Below are positions 21,268-34,603 of a stretch of DNA of 64,000 nucleotides, in pieces. Both the position numbers and the translations under genes were made by a program. Source of the stretch: Utricularia gibba (Eukaryota; Streptophyta; Magnoliopsida; Lamiales; Lentibulariaceae); assembly GCA_002189035.1 (NCBI GenBank), contig NEEC01000002.1:6161001-6225000 (forward strand). Direction: 5' to 3'. Each line of letters begins with the position of its first letter. Position 1 is the first letter of the stretch. The notes beneath the pieces were generated by a model that was not told the origin of the DNA, ran no database searches, and saw only the letters and a program-made list of their open reading frames with translations.

Positions 21268-22407
21268 ATGGTTGCCGCCGGGAAGAAGACGGTATCGTTA
21301 TATGAACCTAATGTTTTTTTTTTTTTAATGTATTTGCGATGGCGAAGAAACTGACTAGAAACGCGAAATCGGGAAACTGCAGAAGAAGACTCATGAGAGT
21401 ATCAACAGCCGATTGGCCCTTGTGATGAAGAGTGGGAAATACACTCTTGGTTACAAGACGGTTCTCAAGTCTATTAGGAATTCTAAAGGTTTGGCGCTCA
21501 GAATTTTTACTCTGTTGTCATCTTTTTCTGTTCTGAATAGGCTTTTTGTTTTATTTAAAGGTAAGCTGATTTTGATATCTAACAACTGCCCACCCTGCGG
21601 AAGTCCGAAATTGAGTACTACGCCATGCTTGCAAAGGTCGGAGTTCATCATTATAATGGAAGTAAGTTGATTTTTTCTACACTTTTCCTCTGCCCCACGC
21701 TTTCTTATTCGCACCATGTTCTGTATTTTGATTTTTTTCACAAGTATCTGCAAATTTCTTGTAGATGCTGTATTTTGATGCCTGCAATATTCCTTTTATT
21801 GTTATCTCGTATTCTGGTTATGCAGCCTGTTCATTTTCACATTTTTGTTACTCATGTGCCTTTATAGCTGCGATGCCTAGAGCCTATTCTGTTAATAGGG
21901 TTTACCAATTCTGTATTGCTTTCCCTCATCTCCTTGTTACAATGGTCATTGGAATGTTTCAGTTTTATGTTGCATGATGCTTCATAAGCCTTCTCCCATT
22001 ATGATCACTTCGTACACCCTGTTCTCGTTATGGGGTCGATTTATTTTCATCCCGTTTTCTGTTATGCGAATTCATATCTTGGTGGTGACTGGTTTTCATA
22101 TGCTTGGTCTAAGTGATCCATTTTAGCAACTCCCTGTTCTGTAGCTTCGCTCACATTGCAGTATTCTCAATAATCACATGTGGTTTGTGTTCTCTCTCTC
22201 ACCAGACAACGTAGACCTCGGAACTGCTTGTGGCAAGTACTACCGGGTCTCATGCCTCAGCATCATCGATCCAGGTTCCACTACATATTGATTACTTACT
22301 CAGACAACCAAACAACCTGGAAATGTACTCCCCCCTTCACACCTTCTGCGTCCGTGTAAATTGCAGGCGATTCCGACATCATCAAATCTCTTCCCGGAGA
22401 TCAGTGA
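21268..22407 (+). CDS. RPL30: 60S ribosomal protein eL30
   Basis: Five exons: 21268-21291, 21383-21488, 21561-21661, 22206-22274 and 22367-22407. They encode MVAAGKK..., [63 protein letters not shown] and the end IIKSLPGDQ, the standard eL30 of about 112 residues in the large cytosolic ribosomal subunit. In exon 3 the frame breaks at CACCCTGCGG (21591-21600). One extra C restores the expected [11 protein letters not shown]. Every splice site and every other codon is conserved, so an assembly error is more likely than a real pseudogene. Confidence 0.92.
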
Positions 22408-25164
22408 AGCATCACCACCTCACTCGGGAACCCCTTGTACGGTTTGCTCTCTAGATGTTTATGATTTAAACTTCAAGCTTCATGAGCAGTTGCTTGGATC
22501 TTTCATGTTACTCATGACTTCTTAGCAAGTAACTTTTAACTCACGAGGGTTTACCTCAATACTTATCCCACTTTTGAGTTTGAGCAAGTTGCATTCCCGT
22601 TTGAACTTTTTAAAATAAATCTATTTAAATGTTTTCCGAGAAAAAAAAAATCAGTAAAGTGGTTAGTTCATGGAAGTTGATCATGATTAAGTTACGAATT
22701 GGGTACATGGTTCAAAGGTCCATTTGCGACATGGGCTGACCCGACAATAATCACAACTCTACAATTTGAATAAGAATAATTACAAATAATTTTCGTACCC
22801 TAAATCCAATAAATATTTGTGGTTAGTATGTTTTGAAAGGATTACATTTGATGGCATCTCAGCATCACATTAATGCAAAATAACACATCACATCAACTTG
22901 ACTTGGGTGGTTTAAATATGAGTGATTTTCTCGACCTTCCAAAACACACCTAAAAAAATAGGAGACGAACACAAGGTTGTGAACATAGTGCAAAACAAGG
23001 TTAGACATTGAAAAGTATTTTAAAAACATGGTTTACTCAAAGTCTTGCATTTAAATAGTTATTTTTAATTTTTTTAAAAATAATAGGGGGGAAATTTAGA
23101 GTAGAATAATCGAGATCTTTAAATGGAAGTTGAATCTTGGCCTATCATTTGGTTTAATGAGCCAAGGTGTAGACTGATTGCTCAAATCGGAAGGCCCAAT
23201 GATGTGACATAATGATATCATGAACAATGAATGGGCCCCATTCGTGTAATAAAATGGGCCCATCAATGGCATTTCCTGGCCCAGTTTTCCAGCATTTTCA
23301 TAGAAATCATTGGGTGTGACGGACGCAAAGTGTTCACTCTTTTGACCTCTCATTTTATTTTTGAATATTAATTGTATTATCTGTGTTTCTTTATTTACGA
23401 ATAATAAATCCAAAATAAAGATTCTCCTCTCAAATTTTCATATGCATATGTGCTTGATTCATGAGACTAACAATGTTTAGTAAAAAGCTCATTTGTGGCA
23501 AATTTCAATTTATTCGTTATTAAATATAAAGTGATATTAATTTATATCAAAATAAAAAATTGAAAAACATAAATATGTTTTATATAAATTTTTATTTAAA
23601 AAATAATAGTGATCAAAGTATTTTTTTTATTACACCTCCGGAATTTAATTCTTTAAATGTAATTTAACAAATTTTTTAATTGACTCTATGAAATAAACAC
23701 TCTTCAAATCTCAAGGATAATTTATCACCTTTTTAATGTAAAACATAATATTTTCACTACCAAGGGACAACTCAATTATCCCCTCCTTCACATTGGTAAT
23801 TTTAATTGAGATATTAAAATATTTCTAAAATTATTATAATATTTTTTAATTCTCTATCATATATATTGATCACATAACCATCAGGTGAAAATATCATACT
23901 CTCAATTCAAATTAGTTTAACACTTAATAAGCTTTAACGAGAAACAATACTTCGATCCACCAATTAAATTTGAACTCTAAAAACCTGTAAATGTCGTAAT
24001 TTAATAACTTCGTAAATTGAATATGACATCCCATAAATAATATCTCTTAAATCACTCATGACTTTCATGATATTCAATTCACTAATTTTGCAATGAATGA
24101 AAAATATGCCCCCATCCTTACACTTTATTGATAGCATTTGAGCTACTAGTGTTTTAAATACTTCTTATATTTTTGGCACCACAACAATTATTTAAGAGAG
24201 TTAAATTAAACTTAGCATTACTAAGACTTTTAATACATTCTCTTTTTCATATTCCTTTTCTCTTGAATTCAAGCTACTTGAGAGATGGTTGAGTCAACTT
24301 TACTTTAATAGATTTATAATGAACCTCAACTTCTTCATCATGTTAGAGGATAATATTACATTTATACCCTCAATCTCTCTTAGTCTCATATTGGATTCAT
24401 TTGTTTTCAGATTTCTCCTTTTCATTTCACAATGTCATAGCGCTATAATTTAATCTTTCATCAAAATGTGTATCTCTTCAATGTTCACTTCTATTTTTCA
24501 TAACAATAATTAATAATATAAAATAGTTCACCTAGGGCATAAAAAGCTTGGGTGACGTCACCTCTAGGGGGTTCACAATGTGATGAAATAAATTGATATA
24601 TTTTGCATAGCTTACTATTTTGGTATAGACACACCTCCTTAGGAATTAGATTAAAATAATCGATAATTTTTTAATTCTTGTTTTTTTAGCACTCTTTTTT
24701 TTCAAAGGTTTGCACTTTGTGTTTTTTTTGGGAGTTTTTATACTAAAAAATGGGGTTTTGTTTTGATAAAAATTATTTTTGGAAATTGCACAACGCACCT
24801 CATCATTTCAGTTTATTATTTTTTTTGGATATGTAGAGAACAAAAATAGAAACGTTTCATTTGACTTTTAAAGAGTTGAAAAGTGCGAGGAGTTGCGAGT
24901 ACAGTTTTTACATTAAATTATTACAAATTTTATTCGTTATGATTGTGGATGACGTGTCGACCAACTACTCGCTCCCGAAATTGCAAAATGAGGGGCTTAT
25001 AGTTTTCCGTAATTATGGATCACATTGTTCTGAAATTGCAAACGGGCCTCGAATATTATAAGTAATTCTAGAAATGCCCCATGAACTTGAGGTGGAGACC
25101 GCAATCAATGCCATGTACTGTTCCCACAGAAGAAATCCGGACATCACCGCCGACGGGGCGGAAT
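22408..25164. other. Gene-free AT-rich spacer
   Basis: About 2.7 kb without supported genes. It contains eL30 3' sequence, then long AT-rich DNA with only short spurious frames. No transposon ends or conserved protein fragments were recognised. Confidence 0.6.
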
Positions 25165-25606
25165 CTACACGGCTCTGACAGTCTCTCCGGCGCTGGAAAT
25201 ATTTTCTCCGGTGGACGATCCATCGGCGGCGTTAGAGAGTAGGGAAAACTTAGCCTTTCTCTCATCCTGATTCATCTGCAGCTGCCTACACTCCAGACTG
25301 CAGAACGCGGTATCTCCTCTGAAAACACAAATACCAAGAATCGAGGTGTAACCGATCTCGCTTAGAAAGGACGTGCTGGATTCTGTACCTGTACCTGTAC
25401 ATGTATATGTCGTGGCCGGGGATGAGGCCGCGGTGGCAGAGAGAGCAGACGCTCAGGAAATGAGGAGAAGCAGGAGGTGAGCCGGCGGGGACGCGGCGGT
25501 GAGGCCTCGCTGTGACCGCGTTACCATGATCGCCGGAGAGATCTAAGGCGAACTCCTTCATGCTCGCCGTCCGCTTGATCGGCGGCCGTGGTCGCTTTCC
25601 CCGCAT
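25165..25606 (-). CDS. FCS-like zinc finger (FLZ) protein
   Basis: Two exons (25606-25395 and 25318-25165). The N terminus MRGKRPRPPIKRTASM is typical of the family; the ATG at 25627 is a less likely start. The FLZ domain reads FLSVCSLCHRGLIPGHDIYMYR in exon 1 (cysteines CxxC) and GDTAFCSLECRQLQMNQDE in exon 2, giving the paired CxxC and CSxEC metal ligands and the MNQDE tail. FLZ proteins are adaptors that bind the SnRK1 kinase complex in sugar and energy signalling. The donor sits in a GTACAG repeat, so two donors 6 bases apart are possible. Confidence 0.92.
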
Positions 25607-28091
25607 CTCTTCTCTTCTTACACTCAACGCCTACAACACCTCTGTAGTCTCCCACCTCCATATATCTTCTGAAAATAATTAGAATTGCACCCTAACTTCC
25701 ACGAAATTACACTTTCCCCCCAATTTCTTTTTACTTGACTACTCACATATAATAGACAATTTTAATAAATTAAAACCTTTAAAAAGAAGAAATATTCTTA
25801 ATTAAATTTTTTTAAAATAAAAATCGTTCGTATTTGATTATAAAAATTGTAATTTTGAAGTTTTATACTTTTACATCAAGAGAAATGTTTTCAAGATTAT
25901 CACAAAACAAAATTTCATTCAAAATTTTAATTTTAGATCTATTAAACTAATATTTTACGGTATCATTTAGAAAATTGGACATTGTCATATTCAATCAAAA
26001 ATTTTAATTAAGGATATCCAATTTTATCACCTACTAAAAATGGAATGGTTAAATTTGTAATACATCCTATTTTAAGGGGTTTTAACTCTAAAATTTTATT
26101 TTTTCGACTTGCCGAATGAATGTTAAATTCTTTGGAATCTCAAACAAACTAGAGGACTTTTGCCTAAATCATCATTTTTATTTTCTATTATAATATTTAA
26201 TCGATTTATTACATTTTTGCATAAATTAATATTTTTAAAAAGTTTTTTGTCATTATCGAAATAATATGTGGACAGTGCCATGATGATCTCGCCTACCATT
26301 GGTCGCCTCCCCAAAGGTCGGTCCACTTGTCCTAGCTACAATTATTTGACATTCCTATTTTTTTAAAATGGAAAATTAGTTGTTTAACATTAATAATCCA
26401 AAAAGGGCATCTCTATTTTTAATATTATAAAAATCAATTTTTGTTTTTTTTTAAATATAAAAAGCTATTTTGAAGAGAGTGGAGGCCCAGCAACTGGGAA
26501 GGAACGACATGTGGGGCCATGCCGTATTATTGCTTGCGCCAAGCAACCTCATCAACCTGCTCTTCTCATCAATTATTTATTTGTTTATTTATTTTCACCA
26601 TAAATCCAATTCACCAACATTTGGAGTACTTGAGTATTTGATTTTATCCGTTTCAAATGGTTTAAACCGGTCAGTGAACCGGACCGAGCCATCCATAAAC
26701 CGGCCTACCAATATTACTATTTTTACTAGATAAACAAATTATTCCTACATCATATTTATCTTTTATGAAGTCTTTTCTTTAGAAGTGATAATATAAATCG
26801 TGAATATTGGTGTTTGAATCATATAATATCATACAATAAAAGAATGAATCATTAAATTTAATATCAGAAACCTAATATCAATTGTAGAATGAGGGGGTGT
26901 TGAGTATTTATAGGGTTGAAAATGTAAGGCCAAAGTCATTATGAAGTTATTCCACATTAGTTAAGGATGAGAGAGAAAATATGCTTAAATTAAGATATAT
27001 TACTAATCTTACACGAGGTATTTTACTCAAATATAAAAAAATGTAATATCATGAGAATTAAAAAATTTTCTTTCACTTCTCTATAGTTTAGGACTTGTTG
27101 GTTCGGTTCCTCTAAAATTAATTTTAATAAAAATTTGAGTGTGCAATTTTTTAGAATTTTTTATAATAAATTTTATTTAATATAAATAATTATTTAATGA
27201 CTTATCAACGAATTCTAATTAACTTGGTTTAATTGCATAGGTCCGTGAGTATTGGCCACGTCTGGTACACTGGTGTGGCCCATGACTTGGAATTGGGTCT
27301 TGGAAAGCCATAGGGTCCAGAAGGGTACAAATTTATTAATGTTTTTTTCATTGAAAAAGGAACTTTCTTTTTTTAATTGCAAGAATTGAAAAAAAAAATA
27401 CGAATAAAATAAAATTGTCGCTTTCCAGAAGCACGGCGGGCCCAAAGAAATTTAGAAATTATTAAAAGAAAAATTAGCGGGGTCCCACTCTAACCTAACC
27501 ACCAAAGTCTCCACTAGCTACCACGGTTAAACTAACTCCCGCCAGCCTGTCCAGGGACTTGCATCCACGGTGGACCCATCATGCCACGTGTAACGATAAT
27601 GGCCACGCATTCCGATGCTCGGGTATTTATTCTTTGGGTCCCACGGTGGGTTTCTGGGGATGTGGGTCCCTCCTCAATTTCCTCTTCCCGGTTTTTTCAC
27701 CCCTTTTTTTTGGTTCGTCCGTTGGTGTTATTCTTCTTATTAATTACGTCATATATAGATATATATAATCAGGTAATTTCCTAGAATAACACAATCATTG
27801 CCGTGTTTAGTACCCAATCAAATAGGGAAACATTTGAAAGTTTAGGATCAATTTGGAAAAACGCCGCTATCTTAACGGAATCTTTCCAGAACCGTACGCC
27901 GCTATTCATGGTTTTAGAAACGTGGAAATGGGTATCATAAATGGTAAAAATTAAACTCCGTATTCCGTATTTTTGTTTTTCAAAGTATAACAGGAAAATG
28001 CATAAATATAGAAGAAACCACATTTTAACGGCGTTTGGCTTCCGTTGGCGTGGGTCGAGCGAGCGAGCGCTCACTGGAATCTTTCTGACTC
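25607..28091. other. AT-rich spacer with a GC-rich patch
   Basis: Mostly AT-rich. The part at 27480-27690 is richer in GC, with repeated GGTCCCAC/GGGTCCC-type sequence and a CACGTG G-box near 27585. It may be a distal regulatory segment of the WD40 gene. No gene is supported. Confidence 0.5.
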
Positions 28092-28099
28092 TATAAAAA
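28092..28099 (+). promoter_or_regulatory. TATA box of the WD40 gene
   Basis: TATAAAAA followed by a pyrimidine-rich leader, about 520 bases before the start codon. A 5'UTR intron between about 28230 and 28595 would explain the distance. Confidence 0.5.
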
Positions 28100-28616
28100 T
28101 GGCGGCAGACGCTCACTCACCGTTTGCCGGCTCCGGTCAATGGTACCTGTTTTCTTCATCTTTCTGGAGCTTTCTCGGTAGTTTGATTCATCTTCGAACT
28201 GTTCCAAGCCCCTGATTTCGAGGAAGAAGCGGTAATTCACTGTTTTGTTTCCTGTTAGAAACTAGAGGGTAAAGTTTCCGAGTTTTTTAATTGATCTTTG
28301 ATTGTTTTGTGTTCTTTTCGGTGGATATTCATCCCACTGCAGTAAGTTTTGCTTTTAAGAATGTATAGTCTTTGTTTTTTGCTCCTATTGTTGTTGTTTG
28401 GCGACGTCGTTCGCATTGATTCCGGGTTTTGCATGTCGATGCTGTTTGTTGATGTTTTTTTAACGGAACAAATTGCGCTTGCTTGGTTCGAACGAACATT
28501 CTGTAGGAATTGCATGTGTGGTCGTACTGTGAGTGTAGATCACGCTGAAGTGTACCTGTTTTACACGATTTCGGTGTTGGATTAACAATTTCTTGTAGTG
28601 TTGCAGTTTGAAAGTG

Positions 28617-31600
28617 ATGGAGCAATTTCACAATCTCGATCTGGAGTATTACGATCACGACTTCTTTGATTTTGGACAAGATGACGCTTCAGTGGGAAAC
28701 GGAAGCGTTTCCATCGATAATGAGTCTGTGGGCTCTGATTTTGAAGATGACCTCGAAATCAAATCGTAAAGACTTTCTTTCATATGGAGGTTTTTGTTTG
28801 ATTTCTATCAAGGTATATGCTATTACAGGTCAAACCAAAGACTGATACTTCAGCTTCTGAAGCAAGAAATGGGAAGGACATACAGGGTATCCCTTGGGAG
28901 CGATTAAGTTTTACTAGAGAAGGCTATCGTGAGTCCCGTTTGAAGCAATACAAGAATTATGAAAATCTCTCTGGCTCTTCTGGTGATGTCGATAAGGTGA
29001 TTTGATTTCCCAGTGTACTTTGTTGATTCATCCTGCTATCTAACAGTAATTTTTAAGTAGTTTGCTGATTCCCTGTTTTTTTGGCAGAACTGCAAAGAAG
29101 TGGAGAAGGGCCACAACTTTTACGATTTCCAGTTCAATACTAGGCTGGTTAAATCTACAATAGTGCATTTCCAGGTAGATATTAAAAGAAAATTCTATGT
29201 CCATATTGCTGTACTTGTTTCCAGAAATTGCATCTGATTGGCGCGTAAGGCACATACTGGTTTTTTATTTAATTGTTGATCCAGTTCATGAAACATCCAA
29301 AGCTGGCGTTTTTGTGTCCTAACCCTTACCCGTTTTCTAATTGACATGTCAATTTTCTCGAAGTGGCTAAGATGAGGTCTTGTTTACATTTCCAATGTTT
29401 TTCTATACCTCCTGTGTTTTTCCATGCATGTTTTCATCTCATTAAAGCACCAATTGTGTTTGCGTTTTTGACTATTTTTTTCGTAATGGTGTAAAGTTAT
29501 GCATGTTTCATCATTCCTGGGGCTGAAAAAAGTTTTGCAGAGCAGATGCATATTTAATTTCCATGGTTTTAGTAGCAACTAGTCTCCTCTGTATAGTAGG
29601 TATGGAGTCTTTTTTGGATTCTAATCCATTAAACTGGCCTAGTTCTCAGGATACTGTATTTCATCATCTTTTGCTTGGTTTTCTGGCATTTTTCCATATT
29701 CACTAGATAATTTCTTCGAAAATTGTCTGTGACAATATAATTATATTTTATGAGGATAGCTTTAACTTTACATTCAGACAGTTTTTCCCAGTTCAAGTCA
29801 CATTGAACTGGGTCTTTATTCACATAATCCTTTTTGTGCAGATTAAGAATTGTGAAGAGTGGCTTGATAAACTATTCACTTAACCTTCTTGAAAGGTACA
29901 ATGCTGAAATTTTTATCTGGCTATCACCCCTTGAACACATTGTGGTGAGCCAGTAACTTGGCATTGTCGGAAAGATTGGTAGCTTTACTAATTAGACTTC
30001 TTTATTCCTTTTGTTACTTATCAATTATTACAAAATAAAACCAGATAGATTGCGTCATCCCAGATCTGACACTATCTTACTCCAGTTGGATTTAAGCTTG
30101 TCTCTTTGTTTGACTTTGGCATTCATAAAACTTGTCCAAAACAGAGGATAACTGATGGCTTGTTTTGCAGATGACGTTGATTTCTAGTTATTTGTTTTTC
30201 CTACACCGGTCTCTCATGACTCAGTTGTGTGCTTTTTGTCTTCTTTGGTTTTAGAAAACTTTATTCTACATAACATATGTTTTAACTGAAGTTCATCTTT
30301 CAGCTGCGAAATCTGTTGTGGTCTACTTCGAAGCATGACGTGTACCTGATGCAAAACTACTCTGTAATGCACTGGTCCTCCCTCCAAAAAAAGAGCACGG
30401 AAGTCCTCAATGTTGCCAAGTCTATATCACCCTCTCTGGTGAGTGTAACACGATCCTGCATGCTCGACTTGCTAAGCAAAACCGTTTTGGTGAGTGTTTG
30501 ATAACAAGTCGTTCATGCAGAGTTGCCCTGGATGCTTAGCCCAACCTCTGTCAAGGGTTCAGATAAGCACCATGGCGGTCAAAGACGATCTTTTGGTGGC
30601 CGGTGGCTTCCAGGGAGAGCTTATCTGTAAGGTGCCAACATGATTAACGTTTTGTTATTCACTTGGCATGCCGTTTTCTAAGCTCAAGTTTCTATTACAG
30701 TACATCAGCCAACCTGGAGTTGCTTTCTCCGCCAAATTATCTGATGATGAAAATGCCATCACCAATGCGGTGGACATTTATTATGATTCCAGGTACAAGG
30801 CAAACTCATATCCATCGCCTAGGCCTCTTAGATATTCCGATGGTGATCCAATGTTTTTCCTATGCAGCGGTGCAATGAGAGTCATGTCCGCTAACAACGA
30901 TGCTCAAGTCAGGGTCATGGATGCTGCAAACTTCACTTGCCTGAGTCGATTCGCATTCCCCTGGTCCGTGAATGTAAGGATTGAATGAACGAACACCTGC
31001 CTTCCCAGCCGCACCTGAGAAAATAACCGTTGTCTAACTTCCGGCCATCACATTCCTGCAGAACACATCCGTAAGTCCCAACGGCAAGATGCTTGCAGTC
31101 CTTGGCGACAGTCGAGACTGTTTGCTTGCTGATGTGCAATCAGGAAAGGTTGGTCTGGATTTCTAACCACCCTTCACAGTTCATGAATGCCGACAACTGC
31201 TTGTGTGTCCAGATCCTCAGCACTCTGAGCGGGCATCTGGATTACTCCTTTGCATCGGCATGGCACCCCGAGGGCCACATCCTGGCAACTGGCAACCAGG
31301 ACAAAACATGCAGACTCTGGGATACCAGAAACCTCTCAGAATCCTTGGCTGTGCTCAGAGGAAGGATGGGCGCAATCAGGACAATCAGATTCGCGTCGGA
31401 TGGTCAGTTCCTGGCCATGGCCGAGCCTGCTGACTTCGTCCATGTTCTGGACACCCACTCCGGATACCTGAAATCACAGGAAATCGATCTCTTCGGAGAG
31501 ATCGCCGGAATCTCCTTCAGCCCCGATACCGAAGCCTTGTTCGTGGGAGTCTCCGACAGGATGCACGGCAGCTTGATGGAGTTCAAACGCAGACGATACA

Positions 31601-31626
31601 ACCACCACATGGATTGCTTACTTTAG
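28617..31626 (+). CDS. WD40 repeat protein (plant C2A9.03-like)
   Basis: Nine coding exons fit in phase: 28617-28766, 28813-28996, 29088-29174, 30304-30438, 30521-30631, 30701-30792, 30868-30973, 31062-31148, 31213-31626. The protein has an acidic N terminus, the plant signature DTSASEARNGKDIQGIPWERL, and then WD repeats such as LAVLGDSRDCLLAD, GHLDYSFASAWHPEG, ATGNQDKTCRLWD and GAIRTIRFASDGQF, ending MDCLL. It matches the conserved plant family annotated as uncharacterised WD repeat protein C2A9.03-like. The role is not established; WD40 propellers are protein-interaction platforms. The third intron is about 1.1 kb; the others are short. Confidence 0.9.
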
Positions 31627-31811
31627 GCTCCAGAATCCACGAAAGCTCCTTCATCTGGGCATCTTATCTTCACATCGGTGCGCTTCGTGGAGTGGAAACC
31701 TCCCTCCAGCTTCCGCAAGTCGCTACTACTATATATAGAGAGAGAGCATCACGACTTTCCTCTCAATGATTTGGCGTAGACATGAAAATTTAAAAATCAT
31801 AGTTCATTAAA

Positions 31812-32126
31812 GTTATGTTCTAAAAATTTTTTACAATCTATTTTTTATTTTTAAAAAAGTAAAAATAATTTTAATCCAAAATACCATTTATTTTTACTTT
31901 TATTTTTACTAAAAATATTTTTGGTATTACACTTCAAAAATAATTTTTGAAAAAGTAAAAATGAAATATTTTTGTATTCTATTTCTATTTTTTAATATAA
32001 ATTCATAAAAAATTTTACACTTTTCTAGAACACTTATTTTTAATTCTATTTTTATAAATTATTTATATCTTTACTTTTTACTTTTTTAAAAATAAAAATA
32101 AGTTCTAAAAATTTCTAGAACATACC
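31812..32126. mobile_element. MITE, 315 bp, with TIRs and TTAAA target duplication
   Basis: The two ends are inverted repeats over about 55 bases. The left end is GTTATGTTCTAAAAATTTTT; the right end read in reverse is GGTATGTTCTAGAAATTTTT; both continue into TTTTTAAAAAAGTAAAAA. The element is flanked on both sides by TTAAA (31807-31811 and 32127-32131), a likely target site duplication. The interior is AT-rich and non-coding, as expected for a miniature inverted-repeat element that depends on a transposase elsewhere. The superfamily is not certain. Confidence 0.8.
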
Positions 32127-32658
32127 TTAAATCTTTTGAATCTTGAATTGTCTATAATAAAAATTAAATTAAATTTACGTCATTTTAAAATAAAAAATTA
32201 CCAACATTTAAAAAATATTAATCTTTTTCCCATTTAAGTAATAATTTGTATGATTTATTTTACGATTTATAATTTAAAATAAAAATAAAAATGAATATTT
32301 TACATATACTTTTTATTTATTTTAAAATTCAACTTCTACTTATAATTATATTTATTATCAATTTATTTAATTTTAATTATTTCAATTTATTTTCCACAAA
32401 TTACATAAAATAAATTTATTCCCTTCTCGGCAGCTTCTCTCCCATTTGCTCTTGTCTCTGATTCCGTTCAACAAATCACGACTACTTTTTTAGAGTATGT
32501 TTCTGTAATTTAAGGTCTAATTATTAATAATTTAAAATAAACTGCTTCTAATTAGAAATTGTAAATTGTAATCATCACGTAGAGGAGTAGCTACAAAAGT
32601 TTCTAGGAAGGGCTTGAAGCAGGTTACCGCAGCCACCGAATCCTTGCTGCTGGCTGTT

Positions 32659-33761
32659 TCAAGCATTTTTGTGAGGGATTTCCTTCTTTGTTCTCCCACT
32701 GCTCGGAGGAGTGCCTCCTCGGAAAACTCCCGGATAGGGCTTAATGAAGCACTCATGGAATTTCTGATCAGTATACGCGTAAATAGCAGAAAGACCAGGC
32801 CATTCCCTAATCAGCTTCCGTTTCTCCAGAGTTTGCAGCACTTGCAGACGCGGTTTCACCCGTTTCTCCAGGCTGAAGCAAAGGACAGAGGGCTGGCTGG
32901 CTATGGAGGATATGGTGTACCTGTTGGTGCCAACAATGGCCTTCACCATTCTCTTGATCTTCTCAGATGACACAGTGAATGCGATAGGCGTTTTCATGAA
33001 TGCTTTGGAAGTGTCGTGTTCTGTGAAGCCCAGGTTCATCAAAGTCTGCACCTTTGAGTCCCATACCTCGTTGCTCATAGACACAGCAGCCCAGAGGCAG
33101 TAGATGAACATTTTGGAGCTTGCGTTCATTCCCAGTTCTTCCACCCTTTCAAATGCCCGTTTAAACCTTTCTGTGGAGGCTAGGAATGTTCTTGGGAAGA
33201 AGCTTAAGAGAAGAAGGATGCGTTCCATGGGCACCCCTCGTTTCGTGAGGAATTCGATGTTGGGTCGGAGATTCTTCTTGAAATCAGTTGAGAAAAACCA
33301 ACCAGTCTTGAGTAAAACATTGACAATATTATCAACGTCGCCGAACAGATCCCATAGAAAGGAGAGTGAAGGATAGACCCTTCTGCTTGCGCTGTAACAC
33401 AGAATTGATGGATCCCGGGCTATGATCTTTGCAATTTGAGCATTAGAAAAGCCGAAATCTTTAAATACGTCGATCTTAGGCTTTATGCTTTTTTCCAGTC
33501 TCGCGGTACGCAGTTGCTGATGCTTGCTTTTCAACACTTTCTCCAGCTGGGTGTCGGAAAAGCCGCTCTCTTTCAAGAACAGCACAATTGACTCGAAATT
33601 CTTGCTGGGGGATGCCCATATGGGTCTGGTTCAACGATGGTGGAGAAGAACAAATGAGGCGCCAACGACGATGAAAGACGGGACACGCTCAGGATGGAAG
33701 CTGTACTGCTGGAAAACAAATGGGAGAAGCTCTTGCGAAGCTGAGCAGAAATCATTTCCAC
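32659..33761 (-). CDS. mTERF family protein, paralogue 3
   Basis: Intronless minus-strand mTERF gene. The main frame (from about 33605 to the stop at 32659) has LFLKESGFSDTQLEKVLKS, SIKPKIDVFKDFGFS, IAKIIARDPSILCYSASRR and RVKPRLQVLQTLEKRKLI, close to the pair at 1-5 kb but clearly diverged, with a different C-terminal tail. A plausible transit peptide starts at the ATG at 33755 or 33761 (MISAQLRKSFSHLFSSS) in another frame. The two frames join at a GGGGG run (33607-33611): one more base gives ...GHPPSKNFES..., fully consistent. This makes it probably an intact gene with a base missing in the assembly. The alternative is a recent pseudogene. Confidence 0.85.
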
Positions 33762-34603
33762 GAAACCCCGGAATTTACCTCCAGACCATTGACAATTCCA
33801 ATTCCTGCGGTAACCCTAAATTCTCCACCACCGCCGCCGTCAAAGAGACGAACGAGCAAGAAGAAGGTAAAGCATTCTTGATAGTTTTTTGTACATTAGT
33901 GGGCCGTAGCGCATTTCCGCTGCTCGCCGGTAGAGGCCCACTGTCAATAGGGACGGAATGGCCCAGCTCTTGCAGAAAAAAATTGGGTGTTTAGGGCTCA
34001 CTGTAGACTCCGGTATGGCAATCGGCAATCGAACTGTCGGAGTTGGCTGAGGTCCAGCAGAAAAATTTTGGGGGTTTAGGGCTCATATGAATCAAAATTG
34101 AGGAAGAAAGTTAATTTTTGTGTGGGTGTGTGTCGTTTGCTTCCAGCGATCTTGATTTGTACGTAAGTGAGTTCTATCTCACTCAACTTTACGGACGGAT
34201 TCAGTAGTCCGCAAGCGCAAACGTTTGATGCGCCTTGCCAAATCAGTGTTTTTGGCTCGCTTGCGTATTACTGGGTTGTAAATGCCTTGATCTGGTTTCA
34301 TATTTTTATGGTTGGAAACAGCCGAATATGTTGCTTGCTTGATTTTGATCGAAAGACGTTATATTTCACATTGTCTTTCGATACCCGACTGACAAAATCC
34401 ATTCTTGAATCCAATGTGCTAGCCCCTTGTTGATCAAAGGAAATGAATAATCTTCCTTCCTCATGTCTCTGCTTGTCTCTAACCATTTCGCTGCCTTGTT
34501 CTGTGATCTGTTTCAGGGTTTTCCACACCGCTGCTGCACCCCACGGTATTTTGGTGAAAATCCTCTGGATTGCTCGCTGCCATTGCCTTTCCCATTGGTA
34601 CAA

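Noticed and set aside
22408-25164. Possible decayed LTR retrotransposon in the long spacer
   Set aside because: No long terminal repeats, primer-binding site, or gag/pol residues were found by eye.
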